Below, one piece after another: positions 25,929 through 34,176 of a DNA stretch of 64,000 nucleotides; position 1 is the first letter of the stretch, and the number at the start of each line of letters is the position of its first letter. The notes beneath the pieces were generated by a model. That model saw only the letters and a program-made list of their open reading frames with translations, searched no databases and was not told the DNA's origin. This stretch comes from Leyella lascolaii (lineage in GTDB: Bacteria > Bacteroidota > Bacteroidia > Bacteroidales > Bacteroidaceae), in contig NZ_LT556038.1 of assembly GCF_900079775.1 (NCBI RefSeq), positions 1 through 64,000 of the forward strand, written 5' to 3'. The translations under genes and the position numbers were made by a program.

Positions 25929-27077
25929 ATGGCAGATAATAAGGATAAGAAAGTCCTTAATGTTCCGGCTTTGCGATTCCCGGAGTTTAGTGGGGAGTGG
26001 GATGAATATGCTATTGGCGAGATTTTGTCTATTGGAAATGGTCGTGATTATAAGCACCTACATAATGGAGACATTCCTGTATTTGGAACAGGTGGATATA
26101 TGACCTCAGTAGATGATTTTCTTTATGATGGAGAGTCTGTATTTGTTGGTCGCAAAGGGACTATCAATAAGCCATTATATTACAACGGGAAGTTTTGGAC
26201 TGTTGATACCTTATTTTATACTTATAATTTTACCGATGTACTTCCTAAATTTGTATATTGCTTATTCCAAACAATAAACTGGTTAAAATATAATGAAGCA
26301 TCAGGTGTTCCCAGTTTATCAAAAGCAACTATTGAAAAAATCAAAGTTCGTATTCCATCAATGGATGAGCAGGACAAATTGTCAAATCTATTATTCTTGC
26401 TCGACAAACGTATAGAAGTACAGAACAAAATCATTGAGAAATACGAATCCTTAATTCAGGCGATGTGCGATACTTTGATTGAACGAGAAACGCAGCAAGT
26501 CACATTATCTTTTGGCGACTTTGGACAATCATATTCAGGGTTATCAGGGAAAAGTGCAGAAGATTTTGGTGACGGCTATCCGTTCATAACTTACATGAAT
26601 GTCTATCAGAATCAAATCATTGATTCAACCGATGTAGGTTTGGTGAAAATCAATGAAACAGAACAACAATCAGTTGTCCGTTATGGAGATATTCTTCTTA
26701 CGTTATCTTCTGAAACGCCGGAAGAAGTTGGAATGGGTGCCGTATATTTGGGAGAAACTTATCCTTTGTATCTGAATAGTTTTTGCTTTGGTATTCATAT
26801 AACCGATGAAGCTAAAATATATCCTCCATTTTTGGCTTACTATGTTTCATCACAATCATTTAGAAAAGCCGTTTACCCATTGGCACAAGGTAGTACACGT
26901 TTCAATTTGCAGAAAAGTGACTTTATGAAGAAAAAATTTTCTTTCCCGGTGATAGAAAAGCAACGCATAATATACTCATTCCTCAAAAACTATTCAGACA
27001 AACTAATTGTTGAAAAACAGATAATGAGATTGCTTTGTAATCAAAAGTGTTATCTGCTACGCCAGTTGTTTATATGA
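25929..27077 (+). CDS. hsdS: type I specificity subunit, expressed allele (hsdS-A)
   Basis: About 383 residues from ATG 25929 (an ATG at 25923 is also in frame). Two target-recognition domains, each followed by a conserved spacer helix (DEQDKLSNLLFLLDKRIEVQNKIIEKYESL near 155-180, and IEKQRIIYSFLKNYSDKL near the end). HsdS reads the two half-sites of the target. This copy has a normal start and lies in the operon direction, so it should be the active one. It shares inverted repeats with the other alleles: 25962-25989, 26421-26441 and 26446-26464. Confidence 0.93.
   Translation: MADNKDKKVLNVPALRFPEFSGEWDEYAIGEILSIGNGRDYKHLHNGDIPVFGTGGYMTSVDDFLYDGESVFVGRKGTINKPLYYNGKFWTVDTLFYTYNFTDVLPKFVYCLFQTINWLKYNEASGVPSLSKATIEKIKVRIPSMDEQDKLSNLLFLLDKRIEVQNKIIEKYESLIQAMCDTLIERETQQVTLSFGDFGQSYSGLSGKSAEDFGDGYPFITYMNVYQNQIIDSTDVGLVKINETEQQSVVRYGDILLTLSSETPEEVGMGAVYLGETYPLYLNSFCFGIHITDEAKIYPPFLAYYVSSQSFRKAVYPLAQGSTRFNLQKSDFMKKKFSFPVIEKQRIIYSFLKNYSDKLIVEKQIMRLLCNQKCYLLRQLFI
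25962..25989 (+). repeat. hsdS inverted repeat 0 (partner 29363-29390)
   Basis: 28 identical bases coding VPALRFPEF in hsdS-A (25962-25989, +) and hsdS-B (29363-29390, -). Recombination would invert the whole 3.4-kb allele block and swap full HsdS proteins. Confidence 0.85.
26421..26441 (+). repeat. hsdS inverted repeat in the central spacer (partner 28797-28817)
   Basis: 21 identical bases (cagaacaaaatcattgagaaa) coding QNKIIEK in the central spacer of hsdS-A (+) and hsdS-B (-). Inversion here would exchange the second recognition domains of the two full alleles. Confidence 0.8.
26446..26464 (+). repeat. hsdS inverted repeat 1 (partner 27674-27692)
   Basis: 19 identical bases (aatccttaattcaggcgat) at the centre of hsdS-A and, inverted, at the head of silent half b. 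Inversion of 1.25 kb would exchange the second domains in frame. Confidence 0.85.
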
Positions 27078-27692
27078 ACATCTGACGTAACAGATACTCT
27101 TTCTCTTTGGTGTATGATTGCAATAAACTTTTTTCTATCTCAATTTTTTCTTGAATAGATTTCAAGGTTCCAGCTATAGTGTTGGTGTCATTTTCTGAAA
27201 TCGGGAGAGGGATGGAATTTTCCAAAAATCTTCCGTTAGTTATGTTTATAGTATTCTTTGCACCCTTTTGTATAAGTGGATGCAAATAGTTGAAGGCATT
27301 GCTTGGTCGCATAAAATAAAAATGCAAAATCACACCTATACTATCATTAACAGGAATATAAACTCCATACAAAGGCGAAACAGCTACATCATCTCTAATG
27401 TTGCTGCGCTTTATTATGCCATACGGGAAATCACCAGTCGGACTTTTCGTGTAAACAATATCACCGTATTTGACAACATTATAATGGCTCGTTTGTTTTG
27501 CAGCAAAAGAACGTCCAAGATACTCAATCTGATTCACTACCCCTTGGCTGACAGAAACAGAACAGATTGTTCTTCCATTAACATTCTTCTCATTCCGCTC
27601 TTGCAAAACTTTACATAGGTCTATTCTTCGCCATGTACCTTTACTTATCCCATCTATCTTTGCTTTATAAATAATCGCCTGAATTAAGGATT
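27070..27692 (-). pseudogene. silent half hsdS (second recognition domain b)
   Basis: An open stretch on the minus strand encodes only a C-terminal recognition domain (GTWRRIDLCKVLQERNEKNV...) plus the terminal spacer ending YLLRQMFI. No ATG or ribosome site leads it; upstream the frame meets a TGA just before the shared 19-mer aatccttaattcaggcgat (27674-27692). Its stop overlaps that of hsdS-A tail to tail. Inversion between 26446-26464 and 27674-27692 would replace the second half of hsdS-A by this one in frame (ESLIQA / KSLIQA). Confidence 0.85.
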
Positions 27693-27703
27693 TTCATAGT
27701 TAT

Positions 27704-27714
27704 ATTAAGGGGAT
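27704..27714 (+). repeat. hsdS inverted repeat 2 (partner 28774-28784)
   Basis: 11 identical bases (attaaggggat) at the head of silent half c and, inverted, in the centre of hsdS-B. It marks the corresponding crossover for the B allele. It is shorter than the others, so less certain. Confidence 0.6.
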
Positions 27715-28237
27715 TATCGAAACTGTCATTTCTTTGCAAAAGCCTAATACATTTATAAAAGATTGCCTTGAATGTAATTCATCCATATTGCAAGAAAGCC
27801 AAGTTGCAGAATATGGCGCTTCCCCTGTCTATGGAGCAACTGGTATAACAGGCTATACAGAAGCAGCAGATGTAAACGGTGAATCCATTTTGATAATCAA
27901 AGATGGTTCTGGGGTTGGTACGGTTAAGTATGTGACTGGAGAATACAGCTACATCGGAACTCTCAACCGCCTAATAGCAAAAGATGGCTATTATTTAAAA
28001 TACATATACTTCGCCTTGCAAGGATTTAGTTTTGAACCATATAAAACAGGAATGGCTATACCACACATCTATTTTAAAGATTATGGTAAAGCAAAAATCT
28101 TTTGTCCGACCATAGAGAAGCAATCTGCTATTGCCCAAAAACTTTCTTCTACTGAAGATAAAGTGTCAGTTGAGAAGCAAATCTTATTTTACTACCAAGT
28201 ACAGAAATCTTATTTGTTATCGCAAATGCTTATATAA
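27704..28237 (+). pseudogene. silent half hsdS (second recognition domain c)
   Basis: A plus-strand half gene without a proper start: KGIIETVISLQKPNTFIKDC..., a recognition domain with the typical GATGITGYTEAADV and DGSGVGTVKYV blocks, and a terminal spacer ending SYLLSQMLI. It begins with the shared 11-mer attaaggggat (27704-27714) and ends tail to tail with hsdS-B at 28230-28237. It is a storage cassette for the second half of hsdS-B. Confidence 0.85.
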
Positions 28238-29399
28238 ACATTTTAGATAAAAGATATTGCCTTTGTTTATTAAGTATGAGTGCCAAAGATTGCTCATTCG
28301 ACAATTTGTAAGCTAAATTTTCAAACACTAAAGCAATAGTTTTAAGAGTATTCTCATCTGGCAATACGCAACTATATGGCTGAATTTCGGTAATATAATG
28401 TCGTTTATGTTCTTCCGTAGAGAGTTCGAGCGATTTCAAATACTCATATGTGTATCTAAGGATAAATTTATTGTTTGCGGTGAGTAGTTTAATCGCAGAT
28501 GACTTTACTTTGAATGGAAATGATACATATTTACAGTCCAAGGTAAAATCATCAATTATAATGCAATCGCCTTTATCATAGATGCCGTCTGTTTCTGTTG
28601 TATAGCCAAGTATAAAAGCCTTATTAGCTGTTAATACAGGAATGAAAGTGTCATCGTTGCTATATTCTGCACTTGATACAATGTATCGTTGCGGTTGTTC
28701 AAAAGAAAGTATATCACCGATAGTTGAATTAAAGCCAAAATCCTTTCGGAGTTGCTTAAAAACTTTATGTCTTATCCCCTTAATTAGGGTTTCCAGTTTC
28801 TCAATGATTTTGTTCTGGGTAGCAATGCGTTCATCCATTAACCTTAGCAAAGTTGCAATCTTTTGCTGTTCATTCATACTTGGTAGTCCTACAAAGACTT
28901 CTGAAAAATTCCTCGTATTAATAGAGTATATTTTGGTCCCTTGCGCTATGCGTCGTATTTGATTGTGGAATACTGTAGAGGAAAAGCAATAACCAAGAAA
29001 TCCTTTTGCTGTCTGTCCATTGTTATTGCGCCCATGAATTGTGTGAAGTCCACACACAACTTTTTTGCCGTCTAAGTTGTAAAACTCAACAACTTTAGCG
29101 ACTTCATTTGTATCTTCTGATGCGTCTGCAAAAGCAATATCACCCTCCTTGCACAATTCATATTTTTTAGGCACATTACCATCTTTAATACTTGGCAATT
29201 TATCCTTTGTCAAGTCTATTATGGTAGGAAGCCCAACGTGAATTAAGCCGTAATGTAGGTTATATGGCTCATTTGACTCGTACTCTAACTGTTCCCAGCT
29301 AAGAGAATTAGTGGAATAGAAATCAAGCAAGTCTGAAACTTTAATGCGTTTCCACTCTTCTGTAAACTCCGGGAATCGCAAAGCCGGAACTAACCACAC
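28230..29399 (-). CDS. hsdS: type I specificity subunit, inverted storage allele (hsdS-B)
   Basis: About 389 residues, two complete recognition domains with spacers (MNEQQKIATLLRLMDERIATQNKIIEKLETLIKGI and the C-terminal ALVFENLAYKLSNEQ). It faces against the operon and lacks the usual start: the frame can only begin at a GTG just before VPALRFPEF, without the MADNKDKKVLN lead of hsdS-A. A 28-base inverted repeat (29363-29390 with 25962-25989) covers exactly VPALRFPEF, so a 3.4-kb inversion would place this allele behind the hsdS-A start. I infer it is silent in this orientation. Confidence 0.88.
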   Translation of the reverse strand: MWLVPALRFPEFTEEWKRIKVSDLLDFYSTNSLSWEQLEYESNEPYNLHYGLIHVGLPTIIDLTKDKLPSIKDGNVPKKYELCKEGDIAFADASEDTNEVAKVVEFYNLDGKKVVCGLHTIHGRNNNGQTAKGFLGYCFSSTVFHNQIRRIAQGTKIYSINTRNFSEVFVGLPSMNEQQKIATLLRLMDERIATQNKIIEKLETLIKGIRHKVFKQLRKDFGFNSTIGDILSFEQPQRYIVSSAEYSNDDTFIPVLTANKAFILGYTTETDGIYDKGDCIIIDDFTLDCKYVSFPFKVKSSAIKLLTANNKFILRYTYEYLKSLELSTEEHKRHYITEIQPYSCVLPDENTLKTIALVFENLAYKLSNEQSLALILNKQRQYLLSKMFI

Positions 29400-29438
29400 T
29401 ATATTTCTCTAATTATAAGAACCAATTATTTAGAAATC

Positions 29439-30365
29439 ATGATTCATAAAACAGTTAGAGAAATTGCGGCAGCTTGGAAAGAGTACAAGCGGCCTTATGT
29501 AAAGCAGTCCACGATGGCGGCTTATGTGTTAATCTTGGAGAACCACGTCCTCCCATATTTCGGGGACGGTGATTCACTCCACGAACAGGCAGTGCAGGCA
29601 TTCGTCTTGCAAAAGTTAGGAAACGGCCTAAGTGTCAAAACAGTAAAGGACATTCTGATAGTCCTTAAAATGGTGATGAAGTTCGGAGTTAAAAATGAAT
29701 GGATGACTTACTACGAATGGGATATAAAATACCCCACGACCTCCACCAGCAAGGAACTGGAAGTGCTGTCTGTCGCCAATCACAGAAAGATTCTGAACTA
29801 CATTCAGAGCCACTTTACCTTTACTGGGTTGGGAATTTATATCAGCCTTAGTACAGGGCTGCGCATTGGAGAAATATGCGCTTTGAAGTGGAGCGACATC
29901 AATGTGGCAGATGGAACAATAACGGTCAGTCGCACGATTGAACGCATCTATATCATTGAGGGTGAGAAAAAGCATACGGAGTTGGTCATCAACACACCCA
30001 AAACAAAAAACTCCTGCCGCGAAATTCCTATGAGCAAGGAGTTGTTGTCTATGATTAAACCGTTGAAAAAGGTGGTCAATGAAGATTTTTATGTGCTTAC
30101 TAATGATGAGCGTCCAACAGAACCACGCACGTATCGTAACTATTACAATGGTTTGATGGCGAAGCTCGACATCCCCAAACTGAAATATCACGGTCTGCGG
30201 CACAGCTTCGCCACCCGTTGTATTGAAGCCGGATGTGACTATAAAACTGTCAGCGTATTGTTGGGTCATTCAAACATTTCAACTACGCTCAACCTTTACG
30301 TCCATCCCAATATGGAACAAAAGAAGCGGTGCATTACCAAAATGTTCAAATCATTGGGAAAGTAG
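29439..30365 (+). CDS. tyrosine recombinase, likely hsdS invertase
   Basis: 308 residues, shorter than the two integrases and of the XerD-like class without an arm-binding domain. Core-binding domain 1-105, catalytic domain after ~115: Arg in STGLRIGE, Lys in TPKTKNS, HGLRHSF, His in LGHSN, Tyr in LNLYVHP. All are intact. It lies 40 bases from the end of the hsdS cluster. Recombinases at this place catalyse hsdS inversions in other phase-variable type I loci, so this is the probable job. It should act on the four repeat pairs listed. Confidence 0.88.
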   Translation: MIHKTVREIAAAWKEYKRPYVKQSTMAAYVLILENHVLPYFGDGDSLHEQAVQAFVLQKLGNGLSVKTVKDILIVLKMVMKFGVKNEWMTYYEWDIKYPTTSTSKELEVLSVANHRKILNYIQSHFTFTGLGIYISLSTGLRIGEICALKWSDINVADGTITVSRTIERIYIIEGEKKHTELVINTPKTKNSCREIPMSKELLSMIKPLKKVVNEDFYVLTNDERPTEPRTYRNYYNGLMAKLDIPKLKYHGLRHSFATRCIEAGCDYKTVSVLLGHSNISTTLNLYVHPNMEQKKRCITKMFKSLGK

Positions 30366-30379
30366 TAAAAGTGTGTAAC

Positions 30380-30916
30380 TCATCTTTTGTATATAGCCCA
30401 TAAAATTACGGCAAGATAACTTACAGACAAAACTATCACCACGAATATGAGCCACGGTGTAGAAAGCCAAATGCCTTCATTGCTTTGGAGGCGTTTGGCC
30501 ATTTTCTTACAGTGCTTCTCCAACAGTTCTTCTTCGGTCTTGATATGGTCGGCTGTACATTGATGCACTTTCGCCAGTTCATCGGTACCGATTTTGGCAC
30601 GGATGACGGTGTGCTGTTCTGCTTTGACAATGGCACGGTTGATGCCGTCCATGATATTGTCCGCACTGTCTTTTGCCGCAACCAAGGCATTGAAGGCAGT
30701 TCGTTCACGTTGGACGGTATGCTTCAAACTACCGTGTATGCCGTGCAGTTCTTCCTTGAGCGCATTGATTTCTTTCAGCAGATTGCGAAACTCGATTAGC
30801 TGGCAGTTGACTTCCTGAGTCAGTCCGTCAAGTTCCTGCTTATCCTGTTCCAACTCATCTTCGGGTGTATAATTGGCAAGCCTCTCACGGAGTGCTGCCG
30901 TATCGGGTTGTTTCAT
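30380..30916 (-). CDS. coiled-coil protein with C-terminal membrane anchor (mobilization region)
   Basis: 178 residues. Residues ~15-70 and 120-145 are predicted coiled coil (EINALKEELHGIHGSLKHTVQRE-like heptads). The last ~25 residues form one transmembrane helix (PWLIFVVIVLSVSYLAVILWAIYKR). It is the gene after the relaxase on the same strand, 22 bases away. Such proteins are common behind Bacteroides mobilization relaxases; one could tether the relaxosome to the membrane, but no function is shown. Confidence 0.65.
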   Translation of the reverse strand: MKQPDTAALRERLANYTPEDELEQDKQELDGLTQEVNCQLIEFRNLLKEINALKEELHGIHGSLKHTVQRERTAFNALVAAKDSADNIMDGINRAIVKAEQHTVIRAKIGTDELAKVHQCTADHIKTEEELLEKHCKKMAKRLQSNEGIWLSTPWLIFVVIVLSVSYLAVILWAIYKR

Positions 30917-30938
30917 TGCATTTCTGTTTTTTAGTTTT

Positions 30939-32198
30939 TTATTTACGTTTTATTCCGCCTTTGGAATGTCTGCCGATTCTCTTTGAAGCGGCCTGCGCAC
31001 ATCTACGGGCAAACTCTATCTCATCCTCTTTCGGGTCACGCCCCCATTTCAAGTCAGACTGCGAACCTCCGCCACCGCCGCCCGATGTCACCTCGTAGGG
31101 TGATGCTATCAAAGTGAAGTAAGCCATCGCAAGGTTTTGCAGGGCTTGCCAGTTGGCCAGTTCCAGATAGTCGAACTCATAGTTGAAGAAGTCAAGCACC
31201 TTGTCTGGAAGATAACGCTTATAGGTCTCGCCGTCATATTCAAACTCTGTGGGCTGGTGATTGGGTTTATAAGTGGTATAATCCTCGAATATAGGATTAC
31301 GATGTTGTACAAATGGCTGTGACCTATGTTCCGTACCATTAAGAACGGATGGTTTCGGTGTCGGTACAACTGACTGTTTGGTTGCCGGACGGACTTGTTG
31401 CTCATTGCCGGAATGTAGCTTTTCCCATGTCTGCCTGATGCGTGATGCGGTCAGGTTGCGTCCCTTTCCAAGTTCCGATGCCTTGAATTTCGTGTTGCCT
31501 TTAAGAAGCACATAGCCACGAATGACATCTTTCTTATCTTTCCGCAAATATAACTCGTAACCTTTGGCGGCAAGCCTTTCTTGGTAGCCGTCCCATGACC
31601 AGTTGTCAAGTTCGCGCAAGACTTCCATGCAGTCGGCACTGATTTTCGGGATGTTGGTTTCGTGTATGTGTTGTGCCGTAGTCCATCCCCTTTGCCGGGC
31701 TATCATTTCCGCCGCCCGTTGTGCGCGGAGGTGTATGGCGTGGTCGTTGTTGATGTTCCCGTTTTCGTCCATCCGGCTGACGATGGCATGAAGATGGGGT
31801 ATTCTGCTGTCGGATTCCTCATGCAGCCATACGGATGACTTGCTGCCCGATATGTTTGTCTGCTCGGAAACCACCTTGCCGTCCTTGTCTCGGATTTCCT
31901 GCATGTCGAAAGCGGCGGCGAAGTCATGCCACAGTTCCCGCCAATCATCCAAAGTGAAGTTTTCGGTATGCTCCATCGCCGGGCTTATCTCCATGCGAAT
32001 GATATTGTTCTTGATGTTCGGATGGTTCATCGTGGCAAACTTCATTTCCGTAAAAATGCCTGTCGCGTCCATTCCCTGCGGCATGAAGTTGTCGCAGATA
32101 CGGATTATCCTTTCGGGATGCTTCTTGTTCCTCGATTCACCAGACACATACAGCATTGCCCTAATGCCGTGGGCTACGGCCTTTGCCTTGGCTATCAT
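30939..32198 (-). CDS. relaxase / mobilization nuclease (MobB type)
   Basis: 419 residues. The N-terminal relaxase domain has AKAVAHGIRAMLYV and MEISPAMEHTENFT. The metal-binding histidine motif reads IPHLHAIVSRMD, with an upstream WLHEESDS block. The C-terminal half is basic and low in complexity, including a run of six Gly (GGGGGGSQSDLKWGRD) and a Lys/Arg-rich end. It should nick the oriT just upstream of the mob genes and pilot the strand during transfer by a helper conjugative system. No type IV secretion genes are in the window, so the element is mobilizable, not self-transmissible. Confidence 0.88.
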   Translation of the reverse strand: MIAKAKAVAHGIRAMLYVSGESRNKKHPERIIRICDNFMPQGMDATGIFTEMKFATMNHPNIKNNIIRMEISPAMEHTENFTLDDWRELWHDFAAAFDMQEIRDKDGKVVSEQTNISGSKSSVWLHEESDSRIPHLHAIVSRMDENGNINNDHAIHLRAQRAAEMIARQRGWTTAQHIHETNIPKISADCMEVLRELDNWSWDGYQERLAAKGYELYLRKDKKDVIRGYVLLKGNTKFKASELGKGRNLTASRIRQTWEKLHSGNEQQVRPATKQSVVPTPKPSVLNGTEHRSQPFVQHRNPIFEDYTTYKPNHQPTEFEYDGETYKRYLPDKVLDFFNYEFDYLELANWQALQNLAMAYFTLIASPYEVTSGGGGGGSQSDLKWGRDPKEDEIEFARRCAQAASKRIGRHSKGGIKRK

Positions 32199-32200
32199 GC

Positions 32201-32650
32201 TTAGTCCTCCTTTGCATTTTCGTTTGTTGTTCCTGCCGGATAGCTGTTGGCCGTCTGTGCGGACTGCAAGAAGTCGGTGACACGGTTCGTGACATATGCC
32301 ACTTTCTCGTACCAGTCAAGCATGGTCGGCTGGTGCCGGAAAAGTTTTACCTTCTCATTGTCGCTCAAACCATGCAGGGCGTTGGCGAAGTTCACCATGT
32401 CCGTCCTGCAAGCCGCAAGCTGGCGCAAACCATCCAATTCCGCATCGGAAAGCCTCAATCTTGGCTTATAGCCGAGTGCCCTTGCACGGATGAAGTCGCT
32501 GCGGGTCATGCCGCATTGGTTGGCGGTGCTTTTGATTTGTGTAAGCTCCTGTTCCGTGACTTTGGTGACCACCACCTTGTCACGCCTTACAACAGGCTTT
32601 TCCTGTTCGGATTGCTGCTTGGAAGTATCTTCTTCATATGCCATAAACAA
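32201..32650 (-). CDS. MobC/MobA-like ribbon-helix-helix mobilization protein
   Basis: 149 residues. A central segment (VVVTKVTEQELTQIKSTANQCGMTRSDFIRARALG) is the ribbon-helix-helix of plasmid mobilization accessory proteins, which bind oriT and help the relaxase. Its stop is 2 bases before the relaxase start, so translation is coupled. An alternative ATG lies at 32644. Confidence 0.85.
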   Translation of the reverse strand: MFMAYEEDTSKQQSEQEKPVVRRDKVVVTKVTEQELTQIKSTANQCGMTRSDFIRARALGYKPRLRLSDAELDGLRQLAACRTDMVNFANALHGLSDNEKVKLFRHQPTMLDWYEKVAYVTNRVTDFLQSAQTANSYPAGTTNENAKED

Positions 32651-32733
32651 AAGTTCTTAAAATGGAATAATACGGTATCTACAAAAGGGATGGTGCGAGC
32701 CTGCGAGCGGCAAGGACAACGGGCTGCCAGACC

Positions 32734-32794
32734 GTTGCGAGAGTGTCGTGGTAATACCGTCCGAAGGCGGTAATACCTCGGCATATCTCGCAAC
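32734..32794. other. candidate origin of transfer (oriT)
   Basis: The gene-free region 32651-32925 just upstream of mobC has a perfect 9-bp inverted repeat, GTTGCGAGA (32734-32742) with TCTCGCAAC (32786-32794). It encloses two direct copies of GGTAATACC (32750-32758 and 32769-32777, 19 bases apart). This is the layout and position of oriT in Bacteroides mobilizable elements. The nick site is not identified. Confidence 0.6.
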
Positions 32795-32925
32795 TCAACG
32801 CTGACGCTCCACGCCATTCATCCCTTACGTTAGCCATCGGAAAGCCTTATGTGTGCCGGATGATTTGCCGGATTGGAGAACAACGGGAAAGCGGGAAATC
32901 AGCCAGTCTGCCCGTTTGCCACCAT

Positions 32926-33372
32926 TCAGAGCGGTTCTATTCTTTCCCTTTGTTTGTGGATGAACGGATTAGAAACTACGCTGCCATCCTTTGTCATCCA
33001 TTGCAGGAGGCATGGAAAAGTCATCACGGACGCAACCCTTGAACGGGAGGTGTCTATGAGTTCCAGTCTTGCCAGTTCGTCCAACAGGCGGCGGATGCGC
33101 TTCCTGCCCATGCTCCATTGTGTTGAAAGCTGTTCTTCGGAATACTGCGCCTGACCGACTGACAGCGTGAGCGGTCTGTGGAAACCTTTGGCCGTACCGT
33201 CCGCAAGAGCCATCCTTGCCAAGAGGTCGCCAAACAATGTGAAGTTGCCGATTTTCCTGCCGTTGTCATCGGTTGTTGTTCCGTGCAACCATTGTAGTGC
33301 ATTGCCCGAAAAGATGAACGCAAAAGTTTCAATCCCTTTCGGGTTCAAGAAACTGTATTTTTCCTTGTCCAT
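32926..33372 (-). CDS. mobile-element protein with probable winged-helix segment
   Basis: 148 residues. Not assigned to a named family. The block YSEEQLSTQWSMGRKRIRRLLDELARLELIDTSRSRVAS reads like a winged helix with recognition helix and wing, so DNA binding (element regulation or replication) is likely. The start of the protein (MDKEKYSFLNPKGIETFAFIFSG) is conserved in my memory of Bacteroides mobilizable elements. It lies between the oriT region and the next mobile-element gene. Confidence 0.6.
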   Translation of the reverse strand: MDKEKYSFLNPKGIETFAFIFSGNALQWLHGTTTDDNGRKIGNFTLFGDLLARMALADGTAKGFHRPLTLSVGQAQYSEEQLSTQWSMGRKRIRRLLDELARLELIDTSRSRVASVMTFPCLLQWMTKDGSVVSNPFIHKQRERIEPL

Positions 33373-33428
33373 AAAATTTTGTTTCTATAAGTGTGATATA
33401 AATGTGATGCTTCTGTTGTAAGAATGGA

Positions 33429-33495
33429 ATGAAGCCGTACAAAAGTATGTACGGAATTGACTGTTAGTTTTTCGTTGTTCCCTGCACGGCTTCAT
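33429..33495 (-). promoter_or_regulatory. promoter with nested inverted repeats upstream of the 32926-33372 gene
   Basis: The minus strand reads TACTTTTG (33440-33447), a -7 box. It is embedded in the palindrome CCGTAC-N8-GTACGG (33435-33454). A wider perfect 10-bp repeat ATGAAGCCGT (33429-33438) / ACGGCTTCAT (33486-33495) surrounds it. A repressor-operator overlapping the promoter is a fair reading. The gap 33373-33652 has nothing else. Confidence 0.5.
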
Positions 33496-33652
33496 CCTTT
33501 TGTGTAATGCGCAAGCGTAAAACTGTTTCGCTGATAAGCAACACCCGTTACTAAATGTGTTCCAATCCGAAATAAGGGAAAAAAAGGAACGGGATGCAGC
33601 CATATCCATAGTGGATTTTCATCGGTCATTTGAATTTTCCAACCGCATACGG

Positions 33653-34144
33653 TTACTTTCCTGCGCCACTGATGCCTGTGCTATTGGGGAACGGTTGCCC
33701 CGGTGCTGGACGCTTGTCAAGTGAGGAAACGGCTCGGCTGATGTCCGCCGCATCCACGGCGATGGATAGCAACGACCTATTCACCGTTACTAATTGCCGC
33801 TTGTCGCAAAACTCCGCTACACGCTCCAATAGTTGAAACGCACGGTTCAACCGATGTGCCTGCGCATTGTCCGCAGTCATCCGTTCGTTGTCCTTTCCGC
33901 TGTTGAGATAACGGTTGAGCGCAAGGCGGTCATCCGATGAAATGTTTTCCGCGGTGGTTTTACCGTCTGCAATGGCAATGCCCACACGCAATGCGTCCGC
34001 CTCGTAAACACTCAGACTTTCTAAAAACGAGCGGATAGCTTGTACATCCTTTCCGCTTGCCTCACGTTTTCTGTTCTCGTTCTTTTTCTCGATGTGGATG
34101 GCCGAAGCTGCTCCGGTCTGTTCCATGTTCTTAGTCTGTTCCAT
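33653..34144 (-). CDS. hypothetical mobile-element protein
   Basis: 163 residues, mostly helical and charged, with Lys/Arg/Glu-rich N-terminus (IEKKNENRKREASGKD) and a Pro/Gly-rich tail. No family recognised. It is collinear with the excisionase-like gene 32 bases upstream and the mobilization genes downstream, so it belongs to the element. Function unknown. Confidence 0.6.
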   Translation of the reverse strand: MEQTKNMEQTGAASAIHIEKKNENRKREASGKDVQAIRSFLESLSVYEADALRVGIAIADGKTTAENISSDDRLALNRYLNSGKDNERMTADNAQAHRLNRAFQLLERVAEFCDKRQLVTVNRSLLSIAVDAADISRAVSSLDKRPAPGQPFPNSTGISGAGK

Positions 34145-34176
34145 TTTATTTTGATTTTAGTGTGAATAATAATGCT

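Noticed and set aside
27070..28237. The two short hsdS frames as independent small HsdS proteins
   Set aside because: Each has only one recognition domain, no start signal, and begins exactly at a crossover repeat, so they are storage cassettes.
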